This document shows positions 1 through 6,542 of a stretch of 9,004 nt of DNA, piece after piece (the first letter of the stretch is position 1; the number at the start of each line of letters is the position of its first letter). The notes under the pieces are model-generated. The model saw only the letters and a program-made list of their open reading frames with translations. It made no database searches and was not told the origin of the DNA. The DNA comes from UBA6921 sp964532385 (lineage in GTDB: Bacteria > Pseudomonadota > Gammaproteobacteria > SG8-11). The translations under genes and the position numbers were made by a program. The stretch is from contig CAZHHW010000118.1 in NCBI GenBank assembly GCA_964532385.1, forward strand, positions 1 through 9,004, in the 5' to 3' direction.

Positions 1-768
1 TTCCGGCACCTGCGGCGTCAGCGATGCGATCTCCTCCTCGACGGCATCCGGCCACTCCAGCGGCAATTCATGATCGCGGATGGCCACATCGATTTCCATG
101 CCGGGCGCCATGTGGTCGCCCAGCAATTCGACGACCTTGCCGACCGGCTGGCGATATTGGCTGGGCGGCGTGGCGATTTCGACCACCACGATCTGGCCGG
201 TAACGGCGCCGCCCAGATTTTCGCTGGGCACCACGATGTCCTGAGTGATACGCCGATTGTTCGGGACCACGAACGCCGCGCCGCCTTCGGTGTGCAAACG
301 CCCCACGATGCTGTTATTGCGGCGCTCCAACACTTCGACAATCTGGCCTTCTTTGCGTCCGCGCCGGTCAAGCCCGGACACGCGCGCGACCACACGGTCG
401 CCATGCATTACGGCGCGCATTTCCTTGGCCGACAAAAACAGGTCGCCGCCGCCTTCATCCGGGGTTAGAAATCCGAAGCCGTCGCGATGACCTTCCACAC
501 GCCCGACCACCATGTCCATTTTGTCGACCAATGCAAAACCGTCTTTGCGATTGCGCAGCAACTGGCCGTCGCGCAGCATCGCCTTGAGGCGGCGGCGCAG
601 CGCTTCGAGCTCATCCTCGCTCGCCAGTTTTAATTCAGCGGCAATCTGATCGTAGGTCAGCGGCTCGCCGCGTTCAGCCAGCATTGCCATGATGAATTCG
701 CGGCTGGGGATGGGGCGTTCGTATTTTTCTTGCTCGCGTTCCCAGTGGGGATCGTTGGGTTTGGTCAT
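1..768 (-). CDS. rnr: Ribonuclease R, N-terminal part (truncated by window edge)
   Basis: RNase R is a processive 3'-to-5' exoribonuclease that degrades structured RNA and takes part in mRNA, rRNA and tmRNA-linked turnover in the cytoplasm. The first 256 residues are present and run in frame off the left edge, so the RNB catalytic domain, the S1 domain and the basic tail are outside the window. What is seen matches E. coli RNase R closely from memory: the PIPSREFI block at residues 19-26, a winged-helix region with LRRRLKAMLRDGQL (about 57-70), a cold-shock-like OB domain with GHRDGFGFL (93-101) and DLFLS (109-113), MHGDRVVARV (121-130), a second cold-shock-like region with IVGR and FVVPNN (154-171), and VGKVVELLGD (209-218). 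The start is the ATG at 768, with GGAAG four bases upstream. It is transcribed divergently from tRNA-Leu. Lying beyond a tRNA-Leu is, as I recall, a common arrangement in proteobacteria. Confidence 0.96.
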   Translation of the reverse strand, partial: MTKPNDPHWEREQEKYERPIPSREFIMAMLAERGEPLTYDQIAAELKLASEDELEALRRRLKAMLRDGQLLRNRKDGFALVDKMDMVVGRVEGHRDGFGFLTPDEGGGDLFLSAKEMRAVMHGDRVVARVSGLDRRGRKEGQIVEVLERRNNSIVGRLHTEGGAAFVVPNNRRITQDIVVPSENLGGAVTGQIVVVEIATPPSQYRQPVGKVVELLGDHMAPGMEIDVAIRDHELPLEWPDAVEEEIASLTPQVPE

Positions 769-807
769 TTGTCTTCCATTCTTTAAATTAAAAAAATAAT
801 TACCTGC

Positions 808-827
808 GACGCCTGCTCGAAGGCGTC
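808..827 (-). other. Hairpin in the rnr leader
   Basis: The arms GACGCCT and AGGCGTC form a perfect 7-bp stem around a 6-base loop, about 40 bases before the rnr start codon. On the minus strand a run of seven T follows at 796-790, separated from the stem by 11 bases, which is too far for a standard intrinsic terminator. It could be a leader structure affecting rnr mRNA stability or translation, or it could be incidental. The stem is direct observation and the role is inference. Confidence 0.4.
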
Positions 828-833
828 CTTACA

Positions 834-862
834 TTGACTTTGCCAAGTCGGATCAGTAAATT
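834..862 (+). promoter_or_regulatory. Sigma-70 promoter of tRNA-Leu
   Basis: The -35 element TTGACT (834-839) and the -10 element TAAATT (857-862) are separated by exactly 17 bases, close to the sigma-70 consensus. Transcription would start near 869, giving a leader of about 38 bases before the mature tRNA. The bases after the -10 element are GC-rich (GCGCG), resembling the discriminator of stringently controlled stable-RNA promoters. That regulatory reading is inference. Confidence 0.75.
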
Positions 863-906
863 GCGCGTTCCGGACGACAGCATGAACAATGCGCCCGGCG
901 CACACC

Positions 907-992
<86 letters not shown>

Positions 993-1162
993 ACCAAAAT
1001 TTTCGAACGCCAACTTAACTGTCAAATCTTAGGATTGCAAGAGACGGTTGGGTCTTCAGCTTCAGCAAAGATCGGAAAAAAGTAAGTTAAAGGATAGCTC
1101 TGCCCCCATGACTGGGCGTGTTAGCGGCCGGAAAATCACAGCTAAGCTATTTCCGCTAAGCC
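993..1162. other. Spacer between tRNA-Leu and the PilZ-like gene
   Basis: I see no gene here. It lies between a plus-strand tRNA and the 3' end of a minus-strand gene. The only structure is an inverted repeat at 1121-1159, just past the stop codon of the minus-strand gene: TTAGCGG (1121-1127) pairs with CCGCTAA (1153-1159) across 25 bases. Neither strand has a T-run directly after it, so it is not a convincing terminator. A smaller GCCC/GGGC pair sits at 1103-1117. Confidence 0.4.
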
Positions 1163-2980
1163 TTAAGCCGCGCGCATCGCCTCGATATTTTTTTGCTCGC
1201 TTGCAGGCGTTGCGATGATTTCATACTCAAAACGCGAAAATGAAGCGGTCGCTTCATGCATGCGCACCAATCGCACATAGATCAGATGATCGACACGATT
1301 CAAAACCAGGCAGGTACCCACATCATAAATCGCCGAGGGCACCAGCAAGTGCGTAGTGTCACCGCTGGTTAGCAGCAAACTGCGAAAATATTCACCGCCA
1401 CTCCCCACCCCGCCGATCGAACGCACAGCTACCGGTTGCAGGCTTCCGGCCATATCCATGATGCCGATTTCCAGTTGTTCTTCGCGCACATCGCGCAACC
1501 AGCGCACAATACCCGCAGTCCAGTGCGCCTGTAGATTATTGGCCTGTTTCAGCGCCACCACATCGCCCACACGAATGCGTTTGCCGCGTCCATCGCACGA
1601 CACTCCCATGCCGCCGCCGCTGCGATTGATCTGGCGCCACAATTGCGCGGTGAAATCCTGCTCCACATCTTCGGCGCGTTTACCTGTATTCGCCTTGTTC
1701 GCATAAATTTTTTCCCACAGATCTTCCGCCCCGGCAAACTGCGAAAGACGCGGCTTCGCGACTCCGGACTCTAATTTGTCAAGCTTGTCGGAGCGCTTCC
1801 AGGGTTCGTCCTCGATCGGAACCAGTGAAAATGTTTCTTTCACCCCGCCCGGCCGATGAAACCGCACTTCGTCAAGCTCAGGGGTAAACGGCAACTCATT
1901 GCTGACGAAGTGATGGCTGGGGCTCATTCCGGCCGCCAGCACAATCCCCACATTGTCGGGTAGTCGCGGGTCTTGGCGTTCCTGACGTCCGCCCCAGGCA
2001 TGCTCCAAGCGCTGCAGCATGTCGCGGCGGATGCGTTCGCGCAGTGTCATGGAGGAAACATGTGTTCCGGATTCCGTCTCGGTATATTTATTCCGTTCCA
2101 ATGCAATATGCTCAACCAGCCGGCTCACATCCAATACGCGTAAATCCCGGCGATGCTGAGGCATATCATGACGCAAGGCATACTGCGGCGGTGACGCTTC
2201 ATCCAGCTTGATAAAATACTTCCCGTCGAGCGACAGGTTATGATCCGCCGCCAGCAAGCGGCCGTGCGTCGCCCACACATTTAAATGCTGATAAATCGCA
2301 CCCGCTTCACCGCTCATTAAATGGTAGGGATTCGCGAGATACAACAACACGATGCGCTTGTAGGCATGCTTGATGGTTTGCGGATCACCCTCCGCCCGAA
2401 GACTCCCCAGACTGCTCATCGAACGCGCGAGTAGATCATGCTGTTCGGCGAACCCATACAATCGATGAAGTTCACCCCAGACCCCTTCGGGTTCGGGAAC
2501 ATAGGCGGAGTAGGCCGCCAGCAAGCTTTCACTCAAAAAAACCACCGCCTGGTAAATCGAGTTCACCAACGCTGGATCGGTAACCTCGCTGCGCGTGTCA
2601 TCCTGAATAACATCGTGAATCACGCGTTTGTAACCGTAGGCGCTTTCACGAATCAAGGCACTGATCAACTGGAAGCGCGCACGCGGTTTATCCGTCAACG
2701 GAAATGTGTTGCCGTGTAAGCGGTCGCTCAAGGCGGTGACGTATTCATGAATGACCGGTTGCAGTTGATCAAGAAACTGGTAACGCGCGCCCGGTTTCAT
2801 CGCACATCGATTGTAGGCGTGCAGCACATTGAGCAGGCGTTCCGCCGCATCGTCGTGTTCGCCCACGCGAAACGACGCCAGCCACGCCGCCAGATGACGC
2901 GGCGCGGGATTAAGCGACTGTGCATCGAGCTGTTCGTATGCCGGAAAACTTAAACGCAGTTCGTTGGTTGCCATGCCCAT
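1163..2980 (-). CDS. Uncharacterised 605-residue protein with PilZ-like C-terminal segment
   Basis: I do not recognise a named gene. The protein has no signal peptide or clear membrane span, so it is probably cytoplasmic. The first 330 residues look mostly alpha-helical (for example LNVLHAYNRCAMKPGARYQF around 50-69 and HAYKRIVLLYLANPYHLM around 205-222). A charged, linker-like stretch covers about 385-440. Residues 445-515 resemble a PilZ domain: RQINR at 449-453 fits RxxxR, the overlapping NRSGGG at 452-457 fits [D/N]xSxxG, and then come a VGD turn at 471-473, the strand HWTAGIVRWLRD and LEIGIMDM. In classical PilZ domains the two motifs bind c-di-GMP, but RxxxR usually lies some 20 residues before the other motif, so binding is uncertain here. 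Two ATG codons (2980 and 2974) are possible starts, and neither has a strong Shine-Dalgarno sequence. An in-frame stop lies a few codons upstream. The gene follows the Nudix gene by 208 bases and probably has its own promoter. Confidence 0.85.
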   Translation of the reverse strand: MGMATNELRLSFPAYEQLDAQSLNPAPRHLAAWLASFRVGEHDDAAERLLNVLHAYNRCAMKPGARYQFLDQLQPVIHEYVTALSDRLHGNTFPLTDKPRARFQLISALIRESAYGYKRVIHDVIQDDTRSEVTDPALVNSIYQAVVFLSESLLAAYSAYVPEPEGVWGELHRLYGFAEQHDLLARSMSSLGSLRAEGDPQTIKHAYKRIVLLYLANPYHLMSGEAGAIYQHLNVWATHGRLLAADHNLSLDGKYFIKLDEASPPQYALRHDMPQHRRDLRVLDVSRLVEHIALERNKYTETESGTHVSSMTLRERIRRDMLQRLEHAWGGRQERQDPRLPDNVGIVLAAGMSPSHHFVSNELPFTPELDEVRFHRPGGVKETFSLVPIEDEPWKRSDKLDKLESGVAKPRLSQFAGAEDLWEKIYANKANTGKRAEDVEQDFTAQLWRQINRSGGGMGVSCDGRGKRIRVGDVVALKQANNLQAHWTAGIVRWLRDVREEQLEIGIMDMAGSLQPVAVRSIGGVGSGGEYFRSLLLTSGDTTHLLVPSAIYDVGTCLVLNRVDHLIYVRLVRMHEATASFSRFEYEIIATPASEQKNIEAMRAA

Positions 2981-3066
2981 GCCGGTAAAAAGGACTCGTG
3001 CTTAGAGTATCGGCAGGAAGGAAGTTTGATTTACCAGCACACCAGCCGGATAACCCACGAGCTTTG

Positions 3067-3130
3067 GGGTGGACACTGCCCATCTGTTAAGAAAGTCGCT
3101 TTGTAATTCGGTGGGCTGTGCCCACCCTAC
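3067..3130. repeat. REP-like inverted doublet
   Basis: On the minus strand, GTAG (3130-3127) is followed by the perfect 7-bp hairpin GGTGGGC-ACA-GCCCACC (3126-3110). A GTAG head plus a palindrome is the layout of REP elements mobilised by RAYT transposases. A second, degraded copy lies in the opposite orientation at 3067-3084 and matches 15 of 18 bases of the first (GGGTGG, CAC and GCCCA shared), without a clear GTAG. The pair sits between two minus-strand genes, downstream of the Nudix stop codon. It could also act as a transcript end or mRNA stabiliser. No RAYT gene is in the window. Confidence 0.55.
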
Positions 3131-3188
3131 AAACTCCAGACATCTCGACTTGGACAGAAGGAATCAAATCTTGACAGCCACCAAAAAA

Positions 3189-3701
3189 CTACTCTCCAGC
3201 CTGCAGCCAGCGATACAGCGCCACCAAGGTTTTGGCATCGCGTACCTCACCTTCAGCCAGATGCGCACGGACCTCCTGCGGCGCCCACCAGAACACCTGC
3301 ATGACTTCATCGTGTTCACGCCGCAACGGCACCTGAGTCAATTCATGTGCGATAAATAGATGAATGACTTCATCGCAAAATCCGGGTGTGCTCACCAGCG
3401 TGCCCAAACTCGCCCAGTGTTGCGCGCGCACGCCCGCCTCTTCTTCCAGTTCGCGCTGCGCCGTAACCAGGGGCGGCTCCCCAGAATCCAGTTTTCCTGC
3501 CGGCAGTTCCCACAACCAGCCACCCACCGCGTGGCGGTATTGGTGCAGCATGCACACGCGTTGCTGCTCATCCAATGCCAGCACCGCCGCACCGCCGGGA
3601 TGACGCACGATTTCCAGTTCGATATTCCGGCCATTGGGCAGTAGTACTGATTCCATGCCCAAGTCCACCACCTTGCCCTGATAAATTGAATGTCGCGTCA
3701 T
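3189..3701 (-). CDS. Nudix hydrolase, ADP-ribose pyrophosphatase type
   Basis: A 170-residue Nudix enzyme, probably cleaving ADP-ribose to AMP and ribose 5-phosphate with Mg2+ in the cytoplasm. The Nudix box is complete at residues 69-91 and fits GX5EX7REUXEEXGU: G69, E75, R83-E84, E87-E88, G90. A proline 15 residues past the box (P106, in STPGF) and the following DEVIHLF stretch are the subfamily marks of ADP-ribose pyrophosphatases. Length and layout fit the NudF/YffH-like group, but substrate cannot be fixed by sequence alone (GDP-mannose or other sugar nucleotides are alternatives). The ATG at 3701 is preceded by GAAGG about four bases upstream. Only about 37 bases separate it from the porin terminator, so its promoter must overlap that terminator or the gene relies on read-through. 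I saw no good -35/-10 pair. Confidence 0.93.
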   Translation of the reverse strand: MTRHSIYQGKVVDLGMESVLLPNGRNIELEIVRHPGGAAVLALDEQQRVCMLHQYRHAVGGWLWELPAGKLDSGEPPLVTAQRELEEEAGVRAQHWASLGTLVSTPGFCDEVIHLFIAHELTQVPLRREHDEVMQVFWWAPQEVRAHLAEGEVRDAKTLVALYRWLQAGE

Positions 3702-3730
3702 GCTACCTTCACCATCATTCCAAATTGCAG

Positions 3731-3758
3731 TAAAAGAAACGGGGCCCGCAGGCCCCGT
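3731..3758 (-). terminator. Intrinsic terminator of the downstream porin
   Basis: Read on the minus strand, ACGGGGCC and GGCCCCGT form a perfect 8-bp GC-rich stem (3758-3751 with 3746-3739) around the loop TGCG. The run TTTCTTTTA follows and starts at the base of the stem. It begins 39 bases past the stop codon of the porin at 3797-4942. This is a standard Rho-independent terminator. Confidence 0.9.
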
Positions 3759-3796
3759 GAAAACTACTTATAAAATATTGTTAACAACTCAAATGA

Positions 3797-4942
3797 TTAG
3801 AACTTGGTGATCACGCCAAAAGACAGACCGCTCGGGCTTTCCGAATTGCCGGAACTGTCGGTGGCTACACCAGGATTGGCACCATGGCCGCCACCCGCAA
3901 CGCTGTACATACCACCATCATCGTTGTTGGTCACGGCATAAGCTGCATACACGGTGGTATTCTTCGACAACGAATGGTCATAACCAAGCGCGATCATAGT
4001 AGCGCCAGTCTTCGAAGAGTCCTTATATTTATCTGCCTTGTAAAGCTGGCCTTTAACCAACCCAGCTCCCAGCTTATAAGATGCGCCGACGCCAAGGATG
4101 CTCGTGTTCAAGTCTTTAAAACCACCGATGTCGGTCGAGCTCTGATACAGTCCTGCCACCTTCATATCACCTTGGGTAAAGCTCGCACCCAAACGAAATC
4201 CTGTTTCCGATTCATCTGCTCCGGCATTAGCAAGACCCGAGTTCATACCTTTCCCGTGGGTTTCATAAGCAAGTCCGACAAACAGCGGGCCACCCGTGTA
4301 ATTTACAGCAAGATCAAAACCGCTAGCGTCCTTAGTGCCATCTTCCGGCATATAAGCGACCGTTGCCGAGATACCACCCATATCCGGAGTGGTATAGGTA
4401 ATCATGTTGCCCGGGCGGGCATCATAGCCAACATTCTTAACCTTAATAGCGGCCGTACATTGAGCTAATGTGGGTGTAGTAGCTCCGCTTAGGCCCGTGC
4501 AGATATCACCAGCTGTAAAACCTAAACCTTCCAAACTAAAAGATTGTTGGATCAGATTGCGTGAATCACCAATTTGGTCGCCGAAGAAATCAATCTTGCG
4601 ACCAAGCGTTTTCATAGGAGTATCGATTTTGCCAACTGCAAAACTACCAAAACCGCCACCGAGGCTTACATAAGTTTCGCGATCAAAAACGGAGGCGCCC
4701 GCACCATCCATCGTGATGGTTTGTTCGGCGAGAAAACCAAGCTTCATTCCGCCATCAAGATCTTCCGAAGCTTTGAAGCCAATGCGACTGGAGTTGCTCG
4801 ATACATAAATAAACGAATCATCGCCATTGTCCAAGCTGTCGATTGAAACATGCGCTTTACCGTAAACGGATACATCGGCGTGTGCTGCACCGGCCATTAC
4901 CAACGCTGCACTCACCGCCACTACCAATGCTGACTTCTTCAT
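3797..4942 (-). CDS. Outer-membrane porin, trimeric general-porin type (copy 1)
   Basis: A 381-residue precursor of a 16-strand beta-barrel porin (Gram-negative porin superfamily) that lets small hydrophilic solutes cross the outer membrane. The start is the ATG at 4942, with GAGGGG seven bases upstream. A further in-frame ATG at 4978 would add 12 residues ahead of the signal peptide and is unlikely. The Sec signal peptide covers residues 1-22 (MKK, hydrophobic core, cut after AHA). The mature protein begins DVSVYGK, the usual first porin strand, and ends in Phe (GVITKF), the outer-membrane assembly signal. GFKASEDLDGG (55-65) and VGKIDTPMKTLG (103-114) are typical, and FFGDQIGDSRNL (119-130) is the likely constriction-loop region. 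Two cysteines, C148 and C162, sit in a probable loop and could form a disulfide; the neighbouring porin lacks them. No promoter is obvious in the 100 bases upstream. Solute preference cannot be read from the sequence. Confidence 0.93.
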   Translation of the reverse strand: MKKSALVVAVSAALVMAGAAHADVSVYGKAHVSIDSLDNGDDSFIYVSSNSSRIGFKASEDLDGGMKLGFLAEQTITMDGAGASVFDRETYVSLGGGFGSFAVGKIDTPMKTLGRKIDFFGDQIGDSRNLIQQSFSLEGLGFTAGDICTGLSGATTPTLAQCTAAIKVKNVGYDARPGNMITYTTPDMGGISATVAYMPEDGTKDASGFDLAVNYTGGPLFVGLAYETHGKGMNSGLANAGADESETGFRLGASFTQGDMKVAGLYQSSTDIGGFKDLNTSILGVGASYKLGAGLVKGQLYKADKYKDSSKTGATMIALGYDHSLSKNTTVYAAYAVTNNDDGGMYSVAGGGHGANPGVATDSSGNSESPSGLSFGVITKF

Positions 4943-4990
4943 GGTTAAACCCCTCGTGTTGTGAATCTTCTGGAACATACTTACTCATCG

Positions 4991-5020
4991 TTACAAACTG
5001 ACGGGGCCAACGGCCCCGTC
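4991..5020 (-). terminator. Hairpin after the upstream porin, possibly leaky terminator
   Basis: On the minus strand, GACGGGGCC (5020-5012) pairs perfectly with GGCCCCGTC (5008-5000) around the loop GTT, starting 22 bases past the stop codon of the porin at 5043-6326. The tail is AGTTTGTAAC, a poorer T-run than at the downstream terminator. Eight of the nine stem pairs are identical to that terminator. With no clear promoter between it and the next porin, partial read-through is plausible; that is inference. Confidence 0.75.
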
Positions 5021-5042
5021 ATCCCACTGCTTTTACAAAAAC

Positions 5043-6326
5043 TTAGAAGCTGAATACCAAGCCCAAAGACAAGGACTTCGGGTCGCTACCTCTATCTGGT
5101 GTGGCTGTGGCTTGCCCAGGAATTACGTTATTGGGATTGTTGTCATGACCGCCACCTGCAGCAGGGAATGTCGCACCTAGTGTAGGTATGTCATTGACTT
5201 TCGTCGGACCCTGATCGTTCTTGGTCATGGCGTAGGCAACATAAACCTTGGTGTTCTTCGACAGATTGTGGTCATAACCAACAGCAACCATCGTTGCACC
5301 ATCGTATGCAGCCGAAGCAGTCTCACCCGCTTTGTAATACTGAGCTTTCACAGCTCCTGCACCGATCTTGAATGAACCACCTACCCCCCAAGTGGTACGG
5401 TCCAGGTCTGACTTATATGCAGTAGCGGAGGTCGCATTATGAATAGGATCCACATTCATATGGGATGCCTTTTGATACAATGCCGTAGCCTTAATATCAC
5501 CCATAGTGAAACTACCGACAGCTCGGATCGCAGTCTCAGCTTTCTGATCGTTATTCCAAGCCTTACCGTGACTTTCCCATGCCAATCCGGCAATTAGTTT
5601 GCTGCCACCGATATCACTGGTGAAGCGTGCGGCGATATCTTTGATACTGGAGTCTTTACGTCCTTCGTCGGGCTGGTACAGCATTGATACCGTGAACCCA
5701 CCCATGTCAGGAGTTGTGTAGGCCAAAGCGTTGGTTGAACGTACTTCCCAACTGGGCTTTTGCGAAGTAGTGCTATATGTGTAGGCTGTTGTACTGGCGG
5801 TGACTAATGGGGAATTCGTTACCAATCCCAAACCCGTGGCCTTCGAGATCAGGTTACGATTATCACCGACTTGATCGCGGAACATATCAGCGACGCCGCC
5901 CAGCAATTTCATCGGAGTGTCGATTTTACCAATGCGTGCGGTACCAAATCCGCCACCCAAACCTGCGTAAACTTCACGCTCGGTGAAGGGAATAGTTTTA
6001 GTTTGATTGTCGGCTTCGATCTGAACTTCAATCACCGCCAAAGCTTTCATACCGCCTTCAAGATCTTCTGAGGCCTTGAATCCTAAGACCGATGCGTTTG
6101 TGGAGATATACAGTGACTTCGCCTTGGTCCCGGCATTGGCTGCGCCACCGCTGAAGCTTGATGAGCCCGTAACCGCAGATCCATTATTTGTATTTGCGTC
6201 GTAGATATTTCCGTTGTCCGTATGATCCAGAGATAAATGCAGTTTGCCGTACACTTCGACGGCGGCTTGTGCAGAGCCTGCCGCTAAAGCGGCGCTGACA
6301 GCGATCGCGAGAACTGACTTTTTCAT
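5043..6326 (-). CDS. Outer-membrane porin, trimeric general-porin type (copy 2)
   Basis: A 427-residue porin precursor, paralogous to the porin immediately downstream. The start is the ATG at 6326, with GGGAGAG upstream. The open frame extends 57 codons further, but this runs through the promoter and precedes the signal peptide, so it is not coding. The signal peptide covers residues 1-21 (cut after AQA). The mature protein begins AVEVYGK and ends LVFSF with C-terminal Phe. Shared with its neighbour are GFKASEDL-GGMK, GKIDTPMK-LG, DQ-GD-RNLI, YTTPDMGG, YDH-LSKNT and GGGH--NP. Its main difference is an extra Gly/Ser/Ala/Asn-rich stretch of about 30 residues (about 41-70) between the first two strands, probably an enlarged first external loop; the last loops are also longer. 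It has no cysteines. It is the first gene of the tandem pair and has a recognisable promoter. Confidence 0.93.
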   Translation of the reverse strand: MKKSVLAIAVSAALAAGSAQAAVEVYGKLHLSLDHTDNGNIYDANTNNGSAVTGSSSFSGGAANAGTKAKSLYISTNASVLGFKASEDLEGGMKALAVIEVQIEADNQTKTIPFTEREVYAGLGGGFGTARIGKIDTPMKLLGGVADMFRDQVGDNRNLISKATGLGLVTNSPLVTASTTAYTYSTTSQKPSWEVRSTNALAYTTPDMGGFTVSMLYQPDEGRKDSSIKDIAARFTSDIGGSKLIAGLAWESHGKAWNNDQKAETAIRAVGSFTMGDIKATALYQKASHMNVDPIHNATSATAYKSDLDRTTWGVGGSFKIGAGAVKAQYYKAGETASAAYDGATMVAVGYDHNLSKNTKVYVAYAMTKNDQGPTKVNDIPTLGATFPAAGGGHDNNPNNVIPGQATATPDRGSDPKSLSLGLVFSF

Positions 6327-6384
6327 TGAGTTACTCTCCCAAATGTTATGTAGGTCGTTGTATGTACTATTTCTCCGCCCGGTA

Positions 6385-6412
6385 GTTATAGCAGTTTTCG
6401 GCAAAGATGCAA
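6385..6412 (-). promoter_or_regulatory. Promoter of the upstream porin
   Basis: On the minus strand, TTGCAT (6412-6407) and TATAAC (6390-6385) are separated by 16 bases. TGC directly before the -10 hexamer makes an extended -10 (TGnTATAAC). Transcription would start near 6378, giving an untranslated leader of about 50 bases before the ATG at 6326. Confidence 0.65.
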
Positions 6413-6447
6413 CAATTGGTAGATTTGCCGCCGGTTTGAAATAGGTT

Positions 6448-6483
6448 TGTAGCAAATATGTAACAAGATAGAACTGATCTTGT
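6448..6483. promoter_or_regulatory. Possible regulator-binding repeats upstream of porin promoter
   Basis: On the minus strand, GTTACA (6464-6459) and GCTACA (6453-6448) are direct repeats 11 bases apart, one helical turn. They resemble OmpR-family half-sites (GTTACA-type) that control porins in enterics. They lie about 70-86 bases before the predicted start. Overlapping them is a perfect inverted repeat, ACAAGAT (6463-6469) and ATCTTGT (6477-6483), with a 7-base spacer. The inverted repeat could be an operator, or a weak AT-rich terminator for the lipoprotein gene upstream. Function is inference. Confidence 0.35.
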
Positions 6484-6542
6484 ATCGTCAAGGCCATTAA
6501 CTTCTTTAACTGCGGATTTGAATAACTAAAGCAGGAAGGACA

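Noticed and set aside
70..468. 132-codon plus-strand open frame at the left edge
   Set aside because: It is antisense to the RNase R gene, whose protein matches the family throughout. It has no independent support.
765..779. Four-codon open frame (ATG at 779) overlapping the rnr start as ATGA
   Set aside because: It contains the rnr ribosome site itself, has none of its own, and is too short to distinguish from chance.
1103..1117. GCCC/GGGC hairpin downstream of tRNA-Leu as a terminator
   Set aside because: It has a four-base stem, no T-run on either strand, and lies more than 100 bases from the tRNA end.
3778..3787. TTGTTAACAA palindrome between the porin stop codon and its terminator
   Set aside because: A 10-base AT-rich palindrome in an AT-rich spacer is expected by chance, and no second copy was seen near a promoter.
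3884..4468. 194-codon plus-strand open frame opposite the downstream porin
   Set aside because: It is wholly antisense to a well-supported porin and its translation has no recognisable domain or ribosome site. It is a shadow of porin codon use.
6327..6497. 57-codon N-terminal extension of the upstream porin
   Set aside because: It covers the promoter and leader and would bury the signal peptide. The ATG at 6326 with GGGAGAG upstream explains the gene.
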